From an uncultured Spirochaetales bacterium (GTDB taxonomy: Bacteria > Spirochaetota > Spirochaetia > Sphaerochaetales > Sphaerochaetaceae), in contig CAKQTF010000013.1 of NCBI GenBank assembly GCA_934276695.1, positions 1-13,849 on the forward strand: a DNA stretch of 13,849 bases. Direction: 5' to 3'. Both the position numbers and the translations under genes were made by a program. Positions 1 through 7,261 of the stretch are shown in pieces. Every line of letters begins with the position of its first letter. The stretch's first letter is position 1. The notes beneath the pieces are model-generated. The model saw only the letters and a program-made list of their open reading frames with translations, was not told the DNA's origin and searched no databases.

Positions 1-795
1 ATCTTCTCCTGTCTTCTTCTGGCATTCCAGCTGTTCTGCTGTAGTGTATCCATCGGAAAGCAGTGCTGCAGCAGCATCAAGGATAATAGCCATGCTAGAC
101 CCCTTCCAGAATCCTGCAGGGAGTAAGCGCCCGGTTTTCTCTATGTCTCCAGGAACCTTCGTCAGATTCCCGTTTTCATCATAACCGCCATCTACTGGAA
201 GCAGTTTTCCGGCTCTTCTGGTTACTTCCAGCTTCCCATTGGAGAACTGGGACATAGCCATATCGAGCACCATGTGCTTTCCATCCTTATTCGGAACAGC
301 CATAACGAAAGGATTGTTGCCTATGTTCCTTTCCTTGCTGCCCCAAGCTGGTAGGTTAGGTATTGTGTTGGTCCATGAGATATAGACTAAGCCTTCTTCT
401 GCAGCTAACCAGCCATAGTAGCCTCCGCGCATCCAGTGATTCGCATCACGAAGCGCGACAAGGCCTATGCCGTGTTCCTTTGCAAGCTGGAAGGACCGTC
501 TTGCACAGAAAACGCCACTGGTGGTTCCTGCAGCACGATTTGATTCGTAGCGTTCCAGGCCTCCGAAGCCTGAGAGCAGGCGCGGGACTCTTCCTGGGAT
601 GACTAAGCCTGTATCCAGATGCCCGATAAGCCTTTTGACTCTGAGGATGCTATGGGAGATTATGCCATCAGCAGCATTGAATGTGAAAATCTTAGCTGTT
701 TCCTTTGCTTCCTTCTCATCCATGCCATGCTTATGAAACTTCTCAAAGAGTACTTTCTCCAATTCATCAAGACTGATTCTGGTTTCTTCTGACAT
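1..795 (-). CDS. yiaK: 2,3-diketo-L-gulonate reductase-like (YiaK) oxidoreductase, Ldh_2/malate-lactate dehydrogenase family, C-terminus cut off
   Basis: NAD(P)H-dependent 2-oxoacid/2-ketose reductase of the type II malate/L-lactate dehydrogenase family. E. coli YiaK reduces 2,3-diketo-L-gulonate to 3-keto-L-gulonate in the cytoplasm. The window holds the first 265 residues, open at base 1; the family is about 330 residues long, so roughly 70 are missing. I read the translation by hand. It resembles YiaK along its length, with shared blocks HGIGLVAL, NHWMRGG, YGWLAAEEG, WTN, WGSKERNIG and LPVDGGYDENGNLTK. The family's catalytic histidine is kept at H48 in ISHS, where YiaK has SHG. The start is set by AAGGAG (complement of 804-809), 8 bases before ATG at 795. 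It is the last gene of the leftward operon seen here, 36 bases after the flavoprotein gene. A uronate-derived ketoacid as substrate is an inference; the exact substrate may differ from YiaK. Confidence 0.88.
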   Translation of the reverse strand, partial: MSEETRISLDELEKVLFEKFHKHGMDEKEAKETAKIFTFNAADGIISHSILRVKRLIGHLDTGLVIPGRVPRLLSGFGGLERYESNRAAGTTSGVFCARRSFQLAKEHGIGLVALRDANHWMRGGYYGWLAAEEGLVYISWTNTIPNLPAWGSKERNIGNNPFVMAVPNKDGKHMVLDMAMSQFSNGKLEVTRRAGKLLPVDGGYDENGNLTKVPGDIEKTGRLLPAGFWKGSSMAIILDAAAALLSDGYTTAEQLECQKKTGED

Positions 796-831
796 CTTGT
801 AAGCTCCTTATTGATTGCGTCCGTGCTTTTC

Positions 832-2184
832 TCAGCCTCTGAAGTTTGCAGGAAGGCTTTTCTTCTCTTCAAGGAATTCCTTGTAATATGGCATGAATGT
901 CTTGTTGTCTCTGATCACACATCCAGTAGGCTTATGTGAACGGATCAGATCCCCGCATTTGCCGCATGTAAGACAGATCCTGTTCTTGTCAATCCTTCCA
1001 TTTACAATCTCATTTGCGAAGTCTGGATCTGCAAACTGCATTCTTCCGAAGAGCATGCCATCGCAGAGCCCCTGTTCCACAGCTCCAGCTGAATAAAGGT
1101 CAGAGTACTCACGTAAGTAGGTTGGGGCAGAGGCAAGGATGACCATTTCCGGAACAGCCTTCTTTACTTCTCCAATAGAGTGGATCATGCGGTAAAGGCC
1201 TTCAAATGGATGCTCGTCTGGGGCATATTTGCCCATATCAAACGGTCTGGTGATATGGGTGGTAGCATACGGGTTCCCCATAGTCAGATCCACCATATCC
1301 ACTCCGATGGACTTAAGATCATGGATGAGGCGGATCGGTTCAGTCAGATCCTGTTCCATTGATCCGTCAGTCTTCTGCCCGAAGCCTGCGAATTCCGGAT
1401 ATCCATCATAGATCCCGACGCGTGAAGTGACCATGAAGGAATCATCTTCATAGACCTTTGCAGCTTTGATGGAGTTCTTGAGCAGTCTTGTCCTGTTCTC
1501 ATAGGAACCGCCATAGATGCCTGGCCTGTAATAGGCTGAAGCAACTTCCTGGAAAAGATAGCCATGGCATGACTTGATATCGACAGCATCGAATCCTGCT
1601 TCCTTTGCCAGTCTTGCACCTTCTCCGAAGTTCTCCTCAGTCTTCTTCAGATAATCATCAGAAACGATGCAGCTGTCATCTGCGCTGCGGAACTGCTCAA
1701 GAAATGGATGCCTGTATGCGATAAGCGGTGCTGGCTTGTTATCTGGATTGGAATACCTGCCGGAATGGTTTGCCTGCATGATCAGGAATGGAGCGTAGCC
1801 ATTCTTCCTGAGTCCTGCTTCCTTGAGCGCATCTGTCAGCTTGCGGAATTCTGCTACATTGTCTTTTGTGAGAAGCAGCTGTGTCTTTGAGGCTCTTCCT
1901 TCCGGAGCGACAGAGATAGCTTCAAACCACATGACAGCAGAACCTCCTTCTGCGATTCTCCTATAGCGGCGGAGCGTCATCTCTGATGGGCTTCCATCTG
2001 GTGTGGAGTCTGTGCCTTCCATCGGAGCGGATCCTAAACGGTTCGGCAGTGTGATCTGACGGACTCTGAGAGGCTGGGCTAGAGCAGATGTATTCTCTGC
2101 AAAAGGAAGCGTTATTCCCAGTTCCTTGCATTTTGCTTTTACTTCTTCCAATGTCTTGTAGTGGAATTTCTCATGTTTTGCCAT
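832..2184 (-). CDS. Old Yellow Enzyme-family FMN oxidoreductase with a 4Fe-4S motif (NADH:flavin oxidoreductase type), single-domain form
   Basis: A 450-residue TIM-barrel flavoprotein of the OYE/2,4-dienoyl-CoA reductase/trimethylamine dehydrogenase group. These cytoplasmic enzymes usually reduce activated C=C bonds. FMN-barrel signatures are QANHSGR (137-143), AKEAGFDAVDIKSCHGYL (193-210) and YGGSYENR (224-231). Near the end C404-x2-C407-x2-C410-x11-C422 matches the 4Fe-4S site of the group, closest in its first spacing to trimethylamine dehydrogenase. The protein stops 28 residues later, so the FAD/NAD(P)H domain of FadH and trimethylamine dehydrogenase is absent and electrons must come from a partner or by direct NAD(P)H binding. 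The usual active-site pair (His-x2-His/Asn) is K204 and H207, suggesting an unusual substrate. Start: ATG at 2184 follows AAGGAA by 6 bases. An upstream in-frame ATG at 2262 would overlap the preceding gene and is rejected. The gene lies 19 bases after the FAD protein gene. BaiCD-like steroid enone reductases are also in this family, so the substrate is open. Confidence 0.87.
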   Translation of the reverse strand: MAKHEKFHYKTLEEVKAKCKELGITLPFAENTSALAQPLRVRQITLPNRLGSAPMEGTDSTPDGSPSEMTLRRYRRIAEGGSAVMWFEAISVAPEGRASKTQLLLTKDNVAEFRKLTDALKEAGLRKNGYAPFLIMQANHSGRYSNPDNKPAPLIAYRHPFLEQFRSADDSCIVSDDYLKKTEENFGEGARLAKEAGFDAVDIKSCHGYLFQEVASAYYRPGIYGGSYENRTRLLKNSIKAAKVYEDDSFMVTSRVGIYDGYPEFAGFGQKTDGSMEQDLTEPIRLIHDLKSIGVDMVDLTMGNPYATTHITRPFDMGKYAPDEHPFEGLYRMIHSIGEVKKAVPEMVILASAPTYLREYSDLYSAGAVEQGLCDGMLFGRMQFADPDFANEIVNGRIDKNRICLTCGKCGDLIRSHKPTGCVIRDNKTFMPYYKEFLEEKKSLPANFRG

Positions 2185-2203
2185 ATTTATTTCCTTATGT
2201 TTT

Positions 2204-4144
2204 TTATTCGATGTTCCCATTTTCCCGATAGCGTCTCCAGACATTCTCGAAGAAGTCATCATTGTCGGGGATAGGCCTTACCGGTCGCCAGTCAAAGGTG
2301 CATGTTCCTTTTCTGTATGTCATCTCCTGGATCAGGCTGTCTTTGCTGCCATCATCGAGAGAGAAGGTGAATGTGTCTGGAAGAGAAGCATAAGGCTTGA
2401 ATCCAGACATATCCGTATAGAGGGCGCTTCCTCTGCTTTTGCCTTTCTCTTCGGCATAGTTCACCATGCTTTCCAGATAGCACTTCTGTGAGATAAGCGT
2501 ATCACGAAAGCGGAAGACATACTTCAGCTCGCTGGTCTTCGTGTAGCGGACCTCTTCCTCAAAGCGTGCAAGATGCGCATCGATTTCCTTAAGCAGGGAA
2601 GCGATTGAGGCTCTGTCGCGGATAGCTCCTCCGCATTTGCTCATAGCCGATGTGACAGCATCCCGGAGCGAAGAGATGTTCCCTGCTTCGCCGTGGGTTC
2701 TTTCTGCCAGCCTTATCATATCATCAAGAGCCTCTCTAAGGACAATGGAGAAGCGTTCCTCATCCTGAGTGAATGATGTATTCCTCTTGGCTATATACTG
2801 GGCGGCTCTGGTTGAACCGACCTGTCCAGCGTTCAGTGCTGATCCTCCTGGACGGTAGACCCCATGGCTTCCTGCTGCTTCTCCGGCAACGAAGAAATGA
2901 CTGAGATTGCTTTCCCACCAGCAGTTGATATCAAGGCCTCCGTTGTTGTGCTGGGCACAAAGGGATATCTGAAGCGGTTCCGTCTCAAGATCAACACCCT
3001 TGTCCTTGTAGAAGCTGATAGCAGGGGCATTCATGATGCGGAGGCGTTCAATCGGCTTCCTGATCAGCGCACCTGCCTTCTTCAGATAGCTGTATGCCTC
3101 ATCTGAAAGCGCAGAGAAATCGAAGTCTCCATTCATCGGATCGCGTGTGAAATCCAGGAATACATCACGTCCCTTGCATGTTTCCAGATATACAAGAATA
3201 TCAATTATTGAGCTGCCTCCATCTACCTTACGGACATCGAAGGGCCACTGATAGCCTTTGAGGAAGATCTTTGAGAGCATATCTCCTGGCTCCTGGAAGA
3301 AATCATTCAGGAATTCCCTCTCATCTGTTCCGTCTTTTTCTCTGGATATGAAGCGTGGGAGTGCCTGCATATAGGTTCCTGAAACATTCCATCTCGGTTT
3401 CACGGAAGCCAACCCGAACTGCCATTCTGTAAGATTCCGGCCTTTCACACCAGCTTCAAAAGCCATGCCTGATGCTCCGAACTGGCTTTCCGGGTAGACG
3501 CTGTTTTGGTAAATGCCAGCAGGTCCGCCTGTTGCATATATGACATTCTCTGCCTGGACGACCACAAAGGCCTCTTTGATCTCCTCTGCATTGGTATTGA
3601 GGCAGAGGAGACCATAAGAACGCTCTCCATCTGAAAGGATCCTGATAACCTGAAGATGATCACGGAAAGGTATTTGCAGCTGTTCAGCTTCCTTTTCAAG
3701 TGCCCTTGTCATCTCTCTTGATGTATAAGGTCCTATGGAGGTGGCACGGTTTCTTGGGTCATGATCCGTCTTGTAGCCAATGTATTCCCCATAGCGATTG
3801 ACAGGGAAAGGGATTCCCAGCTCAACCAGCCTCAGAAAGCCTGGTGCACTGAGCGCAGCCTCACAGAGTGCGATATCACCGTCAACTGCTTTTCCTTCGA
3901 AGAGGTTCTGTGCCATCTCCACGACACTGTCAGGCGTGTCACCGCTTAGCGTGAGCTTATAATATGTCTGCTTATCGCTGCCGGTGTTCCGGCTTGTGCC
4001 GCCTAGGCGGTTTTCACTGATGAGCAGTATATTGTCCTGCCCAAGTCTTCTGAGACGGCAGGCAGCATTGTAGCCAGCAGCACCTGTGCCGACAATGCAT
4101 GTGTTCACTTTGATGTGTTCGACTTCATAGGATCTGTACTGCAT
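2204..4144 (-). CDS. FAD-dependent oxidoreductase, fumarate reductase/succinate dehydrogenase flavoprotein/L-aspartate oxidase fold
   Basis: A 646-residue FAD_binding_2 protein. The N-terminal Rossmann motif G19-x-G21-x2-G24 is followed by an acidic residue at the second strand (E44) and a GGTS segment (48-51) for FAD pyrophosphate binding. ATGGPAG (204-210) and the AGEAAGSHGVYRPGGSALN block (420-438) are further FAD contacts typical of fumarate reductase, aspartate oxidase and APS reductase alpha subunits. H399-N-N-G-G lies where these enzymes have HYTMGG-type substrate contacts. The remaining ~200 residues form a helical C-terminal domain. There is no signal peptide, Tat motif, covalent-FMN domain or heme motif, so it is not a periplasmic flavocytochrome; a cytoplasmic location is inferred. 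The start ATG at 4144 has only a weak GGGA site and sits 15 bases after the dehydrogenase stop. Family members reduce enoates or oxidise amino acids and sulfite. Substrate unknown; an alpha,beta-unsaturated acid is a reasonable guess. Confidence 0.82.
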   Translation of the reverse strand: MQYRSYEVEHIKVNTCIVGTGAAGYNAACRLRRLGQDNILLISENRLGGTSRNTGSDKQTYYKLTLSGDTPDSVVEMAQNLFEGKAVDGDIALCEAALSAPGFLRLVELGIPFPVNRYGEYIGYKTDHDPRNRATSIGPYTSREMTRALEKEAEQLQIPFRDHLQVIRILSDGERSYGLLCLNTNAEEIKEAFVVVQAENVIYATGGPAGIYQNSVYPESQFGASGMAFEAGVKGRNLTEWQFGLASVKPRWNVSGTYMQALPRFISREKDGTDEREFLNDFFQEPGDMLSKIFLKGYQWPFDVRKVDGGSSIIDILVYLETCKGRDVFLDFTRDPMNGDFDFSALSDEAYSYLKKAGALIRKPIERLRIMNAPAISFYKDKGVDLETEPLQISLCAQHNNGGLDINCWWESNLSHFFVAGEAAGSHGVYRPGGSALNAGQVGSTRAAQYIAKRNTSFTQDEERFSIVLREALDDMIRLAERTHGEAGNISSLRDAVTSAMSKCGGAIRDRASIASLLKEIDAHLARFEEEVRYTKTSELKYVFRFRDTLISQKCYLESMVNYAEEKGKSRGSALYTDMSGFKPYASLPDTFTFSLDDGSKDSLIQEMTYRKGTCTFDWRPVRPIPDNDDFFENVWRRYRENGNIE

Positions 4145-4159
4145 GATGTTGTTCCCGGC

Positions 4160-4927
4160 CTATAGTCTCTTGATATGGAAGCCACCGTCAACATCCACAT
4201 AATTGCCTGTCGTATAGAGGAACTTCTCTGAAACGAGGGCACTGACTGCATTTGCGACATCTTCTGGAGTTCCCCAGCGTGCTCTCGGGAATGCACCATC
4301 TGCAATCAGCTTGTCGTATTTTGCCTGTACGGTGTTAGTCATATCAGTTGCGATGACACCTGGACGGACCTCATGGACAAGAATGCCTTCTGGAGCAAGC
4401 CTGTCAGCATAGAGTGTTGTAAGCATGGAGATTCCTGCCTTTGAAACACAGTATTCACCACGGCTGGTGGAGGAAACCACAGATGAACAGGATGAGATAT
4501 TGACGATGACGCCCTTTCTTTTCTCAATCGGCTCCTGTCTGATCATCTGCTTGGCTACAGCCTGTGTCAGAAACATATTCCCCTTAGTGTTGATGCCGAC
4601 GACACGGTCGAATGATTCCTCTGTCATCTCAAGAAGGTCTGCACGCACAAGAGGTGCAACGCCAGCATTGTTAACAAGAACGTCGATACGCCCGAAGAGC
4701 GCAACAGCTTCAGAGACGATGCGCAGACGGTCGTTATGGTCTGCAACATTTGCCTGTACATAGCCGACTGTTATGCCTTCGCCTTCAAGACCTTTGATGG
4801 CATCGAGATTCTTTTCCCTGCTTCCTGTGGCTACCATAACCACATTGAAGCCATCTTTACCAAGCTGCCTAGCAATGGCATAGCCGATGCCCCTGCTGGA
4901 ACCTGTTACAACTGCTGTCTTCTTCAT
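4160..4927 (-). CDS. Short-chain dehydrogenase/reductase, 3-ketoacyl-ACP reductase-like (PRK12745-type)
   Basis: A 255-residue classical SDR, normal length for the family. Cofactor motif T8-G9-x3-G13-I14-G15, NNAG at 86-89, structural N113, and the catalytic set S146, Y159, K163 (YCVSK) are all present, so it should be an active NAD(P)(H)-dependent alcohol dehydrogenase/ketoreductase. The second strand ends in A-T-G-S-R rather than an aspartate, which hints at NADP(H); this is inference. The overall sequence resembles the subgroup labelled 3-ketoacyl-ACP reductase in databases (SRGEYCVSKAG, EVRPGVIATDMT, YVDVDGGF). Members in sugar operons generally act on sugars or polyols, not fatty acids, and nothing lipid-related is nearby. 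It is the first gene of the leftward operon. ATG at 4927 follows AAGGAG (complement of 4937-4942) by 9 bases. The likely role is to oxidise or reduce a hydroxyl/keto group of the imported compound or of its processed product. Confidence 0.9.
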   Translation of the reverse strand: MKKTAVVTGSSRGIGYAIARQLGKDGFNVVMVATGSREKNLDAIKGLEGEGITVGYVQANVADHNDRLRIVSEAVALFGRIDVLVNNAGVAPLVRADLLEMTEESFDRVVGINTKGNMFLTQAVAKQMIRQEPIEKRKGVIVNISSCSSVVSSTSRGEYCVSKAGISMLTTLYADRLAPEGILVHEVRPGVIATDMTNTVQAKYDKLIADGAFPRARWGTPEDVANAVSALVSEKFLYTTGNYVDVDGGFHIKRL

Positions 4928-4954
4928 GTTTCTGTACTCCTTTTTGTTCGTATC

Positions 4955-4971
4955 TCTGGATGCTTTCCAGA
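4955..4971 (-). repeat. Short inverted repeat in the leader of the leftward operon
   Basis: TCTGGA (4955-4960) and TCCAGA (4966-4971) are perfect reverse complements around a 5-base loop. In the leftward transcript the hairpin ends about 12 bases before the AAGGAG ribosome site of the dehydrogenase gene. It is short and could be an operator half-site pair, a translation-modulating stem or chance. Confidence 0.35.
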
Positions 4972-5022
4972 TGTATCGTACTTAGAAAAAGCTGCCTCTC
5001 TTCAGCATCAGCCCTCTGTGCC

Positions 5023-5036
5023 CTCAGTTTACTGAG
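5023..5036. repeat. Inverted repeat CTCAGT-TT-ACTGAG, operator-like
   Basis: Six-base arms CTCAGT (5023-5028) and ACTGAG (5031-5036) are perfect reverse complements around two bases. The near-palindromic shape and 14-base length fit a dimeric repressor site better than an RNA terminator, since no T-run follows on either strand. It lies about 100 bases upstream of the leftward start codon. No regulator can be assigned. Confidence 0.35.
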
Positions 5037-5066
5037 CCTGAGCCATCCAGGAAAGAGGATAGCACG

Positions 5067-5108
5067 TGGAAAATGCCTGGATGCTGCCTTGAAAAAGCCG
5101 ATTTTCCA
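5067..5108 (-). repeat. Eight-base inverted repeat TGGAAAAT...ATTTTCCA in the leftward leader
   Basis: TGGAAAAT (5067-5074) and ATTTTCCA (5101-5108) are perfect reverse complements separated by 26 bases. If transcribed leftward, this would be a stem with a large loop in the 5' leader. The wide loop makes the RNA structure uncertain; paired protein-binding half-sites are the alternative. Confidence 0.3.
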
Positions 5109-5233
5109 TTCCGTGTATATAGTCGATAGTATCTGGAGAAGCTGAATTCATGTGCATGGTTCGATTATTGCATCTGAAAGTCAGAAAAGACACCTGTTAA
5201 GTTTTTCTGCCAAAATTTCCTTAAGGCTAAATA

Positions 5234-5262
5234 TTGAAAAATGATTTACTTAATTATATATA
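5234..5262 (+). promoter_or_regulatory. Candidate sigma-70-type promoter of the rightward operon
   Basis: TTGAAA at 5234-5239 (five of six matches to TTGACA) is followed after 17 bases by TATATA at 5257-5262. An overlapping TATATT at 5259-5264 is one base from TATAAT but with a 19-base spacer. The pair lies in the most AT-rich part of the intergenic region and would start transcription near 5270, giving a leader of about 130 bases before the ATG at 5401. This is a visual match only; AT-rich DNA gives such matches by chance. Confidence 0.4.
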
Positions 5263-5318
5263 TTTACGAAAAATAAATTGATTTTTATTATCAAAATGGC
5301 TAATTTTAGTAGTAAAAT

Positions 5319-5348
5319 ATTGACACTTGAAGTTCTTTTTTTGTCAAT
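5319..5348. promoter_or_regulatory. Operator-like inverted repeat ATTGACA-N16-TGTCAAT
   Basis: ATTGACA (5319-5325) and TGTCAAT (5342-5348) are perfect seven-base reverse complements with 16 bases between, so their centres are 23 bases apart, about two helical turns. The left arm contains a perfect TTGACA, but no acceptable -10 box sits 16-18 bases downstream, which favours a regulator site over a second promoter. It lies 53 bases before the first permease start, inside the proposed leader, where a bound repressor could act as a roadblock. AAATATTGA, which overlaps the left arm at 5315, also occurs at 5229 across the promoter candidate. Confidence 0.4.
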
Positions 5349-5400
5349 TTTCACATTTAATACTGTGCCTTATGCTGTTCATACAAAAGGTTGTTTTACC

Positions 5401-6363
5401 ATGAAAAAGAAATCAAAGATGAAAAACACTAATGCAGATCCATCCTTGGATATCCCTCTTGGATTAAAAATGAAGAAAGACTGGTCTAAATACAAGACCC
5501 TATATCTTCTATTTATCCCTGTTCTTGTTTATTACATTGTCTTCCAGTATGGCTCTATGTTCGGCCTGATTATTGCTTTCGAGAATTATAAGCCGAGGCT
5601 TGGCTTCTGGAAGTCTCCATTCGTGGGGCTTACTCACTTCAGGAATTTCATTCATGATTATTATTTCAAGAGGACTCTGACTAATACTATCAGAATCAGT
5701 ATCACAAACCTGATCTTCAGTTTCCCTTGCCCGATCATTCTTGCTATTTTCATCAGTGAGCTCCGTTCTAAGACTTATTCAAAGGTCGTTCAGACTATTA
5801 CCTACATCCCGCACTTCGTTTCCATCGTTGTTGTCACCTCCATCGTAATGGATCTGACTGGCAGGAATGGCGCTATCACTACACTCCTTTCCCATTTTGG
5901 ATTCCAGCCTGTGACGATGCTAAATGAACCGAAGTACTTCCTTCCGCTATATATCATCTCTGGCATATGGCAGAATATAGGATGGAACTCAATTGTCTAC
6001 TTGGCAGCCCTTCTTGCTATAGATGCTCAGCTCTATGAGGCTGCGCGAATCGATGGGGCAGGAAAACTCAGACAGCTCTGGTCTATCACATTGCCAGGTC
6101 TTCTTCCTACAATCATTATCATGCTGATACTGCAGGTAGGAAAGATGTTCAACGTAGGCTATGAGAAGATCATCCTTATGTATAATCCTATGACATATGA
6201 AGTGGCAGATGTAATCAACTCTTATGTATACCGTGAGGGTCTGCTGAATCTCAATTATTCCTATGCTGCTGCAGTTGGAATGTTCAACTCAATCGTCAGC
6301 TTCATCCTTGTATGGACTACCAACAAGATTTCCAATAAGCTGACTGGCTCAGGTCTTTGGTAA
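5401..6363 (+). CDS. Carbohydrate ABC transporter permease, LplB-type
   Basis: A 320-residue inner-membrane permease, the normal length for the LplB/UgpA-like family. It shows about six hydrophobic segments, the first near residues 34-54 after a basic cytoplasmic tail (MKKKSKMKN). The ATPase-docking EAA loop begins at E213 (EAARIDGAG...LPGLLP). The family motif FENYKPRLGF follows the first segment. The frame is open back to 5278, but those 41 extra residues lie across the AT-rich control region and would lengthen the protein beyond the family. ATG at 5401 with AAAGG about 10 bases upstream is preferred; ATG at 5419 is a less likely alternative. With the permease 16 bases downstream it forms the membrane channel. 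LplB/YtcP pairs usually borrow a shared MsmK-type ATPase encoded elsewhere, which fits the absence of an ATPase gene here. The substrate is inferred from neighbours to be an oligosaccharide. Confidence 0.93.
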   Translation: MKKKSKMKNTNADPSLDIPLGLKMKKDWSKYKTLYLLFIPVLVYYIVFQYGSMFGLIIAFENYKPRLGFWKSPFVGLTHFRNFIHDYYFKRTLTNTIRISITNLIFSFPCPIILAIFISELRSKTYSKVVQTITYIPHFVSIVVVTSIVMDLTGRNGAITTLLSHFGFQPVTMLNEPKYFLPLYIISGIWQNIGWNSIVYLAALLAIDAQLYEAARIDGAGKLRQLWSITLPGLLPTIIIMLILQVGKMFNVGYEKIILMYNPMTYEVADVINSYVYREGLLNLNYSYAAAVGMFNSIVSFILVWTTNKISNKLTGSGLW

Positions 6364-6379
6364 TAGGGGAGGAATCAAA

Positions 6380-7258
6380 ATGAAAGTCAAATATACATTA
6401 GGAGAGCAGATTTTCCACGTTTTTGTAGTTATTGTGACATTGCTTCTGTCTCTGGCTGTCATCATCCCTCTCATGAGCATTGTCTTCGCTTCGTTCTCTG
6501 ATCCATTCGAGGTCATGAAGCATTCCGGGATTTACTGGCATCCTATCAAGACATCTCTTTATAGCTATAAGATGGTTCTTCAGGATAAGAGTATACTTAC
6601 TGGTTACATGAATACAATTTTTGTTGTTGTCGTTGGCACATCAATTAACCTTGTTCTGACCATTATCTCTGCATATGTGCTTTCAAGAAAGGGGCCAAGG
6701 CTGATAAAGTTCTTTACTGTCCTTATTGTATTCACCATGTATTTTCAAGGAGGAACGATACCGACATACATTATTGTAGATAAGCTTCATCTTGTTGGTT
6801 CCCGCTGGGCCCTGATTCTTCCTGGCGCTGTCAATACCTTCAACCTTGTGGTTCTCAGAACAGCAATGGCAGGAGTCCCGGAGTCCCTTCCTGAATCAGC
6901 TATGATTGATGGTGCAGGCCATGTGACTATCCTTACCAAGATCATGGTTCCAGTCTGTAAGGCATCAATTGCTGTTATTACCCTCTATTATGCGGTATCA
7001 CATTGGAATTCATGGTTCCCGGCAATGATCTACCTCAGAAAGAAGAGCATGTATCCATTGCAGCTTATTCTCAGAACCATTCTGGTACAGGACGATACAG
7101 CTGCCATGTCTTCCGGTTCCATGGAATCATTGGCTCTTTCATCAGATTCTGTTAAATATGCAACCATAGTTGTCGCTACGCTTCCGATTCTTGCAATCTA
7201 TCCATTCTTACAGAAGTACTTTGTTAAGGGTGTTATGGTTGGTGCAGTAAAGGGCTGA
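6380..7258 (+). CDS. Carbohydrate ABC transporter permease, YtcP-type
   Basis: A 292-residue inner-membrane protein, usual length for the YtcP/UgpE-like partner permease. It has about six hydrophobic segments, the first near residues 12-35, and a periplasmic-type SFSDPFEVMKHSGIYWHP stretch after it. The docking loop is PESAMIDGAGHVTILTKIMVP, with S where most relatives have the first A of EAA. The C-terminus FVKGVMVGAVKG is typical of the family. ATG at 6380 follows a strong GGGGAGGAA site (6366-6374) by about 7 bases. It should pair with the upstream permease to import the sugar delivered by the binding protein encoded at 10403-11953. The next gene starts only 3 bases after its stop. Confidence 0.94.
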   Translation: MKVKYTLGEQIFHVFVVIVTLLLSLAVIIPLMSIVFASFSDPFEVMKHSGIYWHPIKTSLYSYKMVLQDKSILTGYMNTIFVVVVGTSINLVLTIISAYVLSRKGPRLIKFFTVLIVFTMYFQGGTIPTYIIVDKLHLVGSRWALILPGAVNTFNLVVLRTAMAGVPESLPESAMIDGAGHVTILTKIMVPVCKASIAVITLYYAVSHWNSWFPAMIYLRKKSMYPLQLILRTILVQDDTAAMSSGSMESLALSSDSVKYATIVVATLPILAIYPFLQKYFVKGVMVGAVKG

Positions 7259-7261
7259 TAT

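Larger units (their letters stand above)
4928..5400. other. Divergent intergenic control region, no convincing gene
   Basis: This 473-base stretch separates the leftward reductase operon from the rightward transport/lyase operon. I see no reading frame with a ribosome site and family-like sequence. Its two halves differ. Bases 4928-5160 have ordinary composition and contain several inverted repeats that would fold in the leader of the leftward transcript. Bases 5160-5400 are strongly AT-rich and contain the best promoter and operator candidates for the rightward operon. A direct repeat CTGGATGCT occurs near 4957 and near 5078. No regulator gene lies in the window, so the controlling protein is unknown. 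Confidence 0.75.

Noticed and set aside
2185..2262. Start at ATG 2262 for the OYE-like gene
   Set aside because: It would overlap the FAD protein gene by 59 bases; the ATG at 2184 has an AAGGAA site and begins a normal OYE-family N-terminal region.
4736..5035. 99-residue plus-strand frame across the SDR start and the intergenic region
   Set aside because: Half of it is antisense to the SDR, it has no ribosome site, and the translation has no family-like features.
5164..5281. Promoter for the leftward operon (TATAAT on the minus strand at 5258-5253, AATAAT at 5169-5164)
   Set aside because: Neither has a recognisable -35 box at 16-18 bases, and AT-rich DNA gives such boxes by chance. A leftward promoter must exist but I cannot place it.
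5320..5348. Second promoter starting at the perfect TTGACA at 5320
   Set aside because: The bases 16-18 downstream (GTCAAT region) do not resemble a -10 box; the TTTAAT at 5356 is about 30 bases away.
5278..5400. N-terminal extension of 41 residues on the first permease
   Set aside because: It runs through the AT-rich control region with no ribosome site, would make the protein longer than its family, and ATG at 5401 starts a typical basic permease N-terminus.
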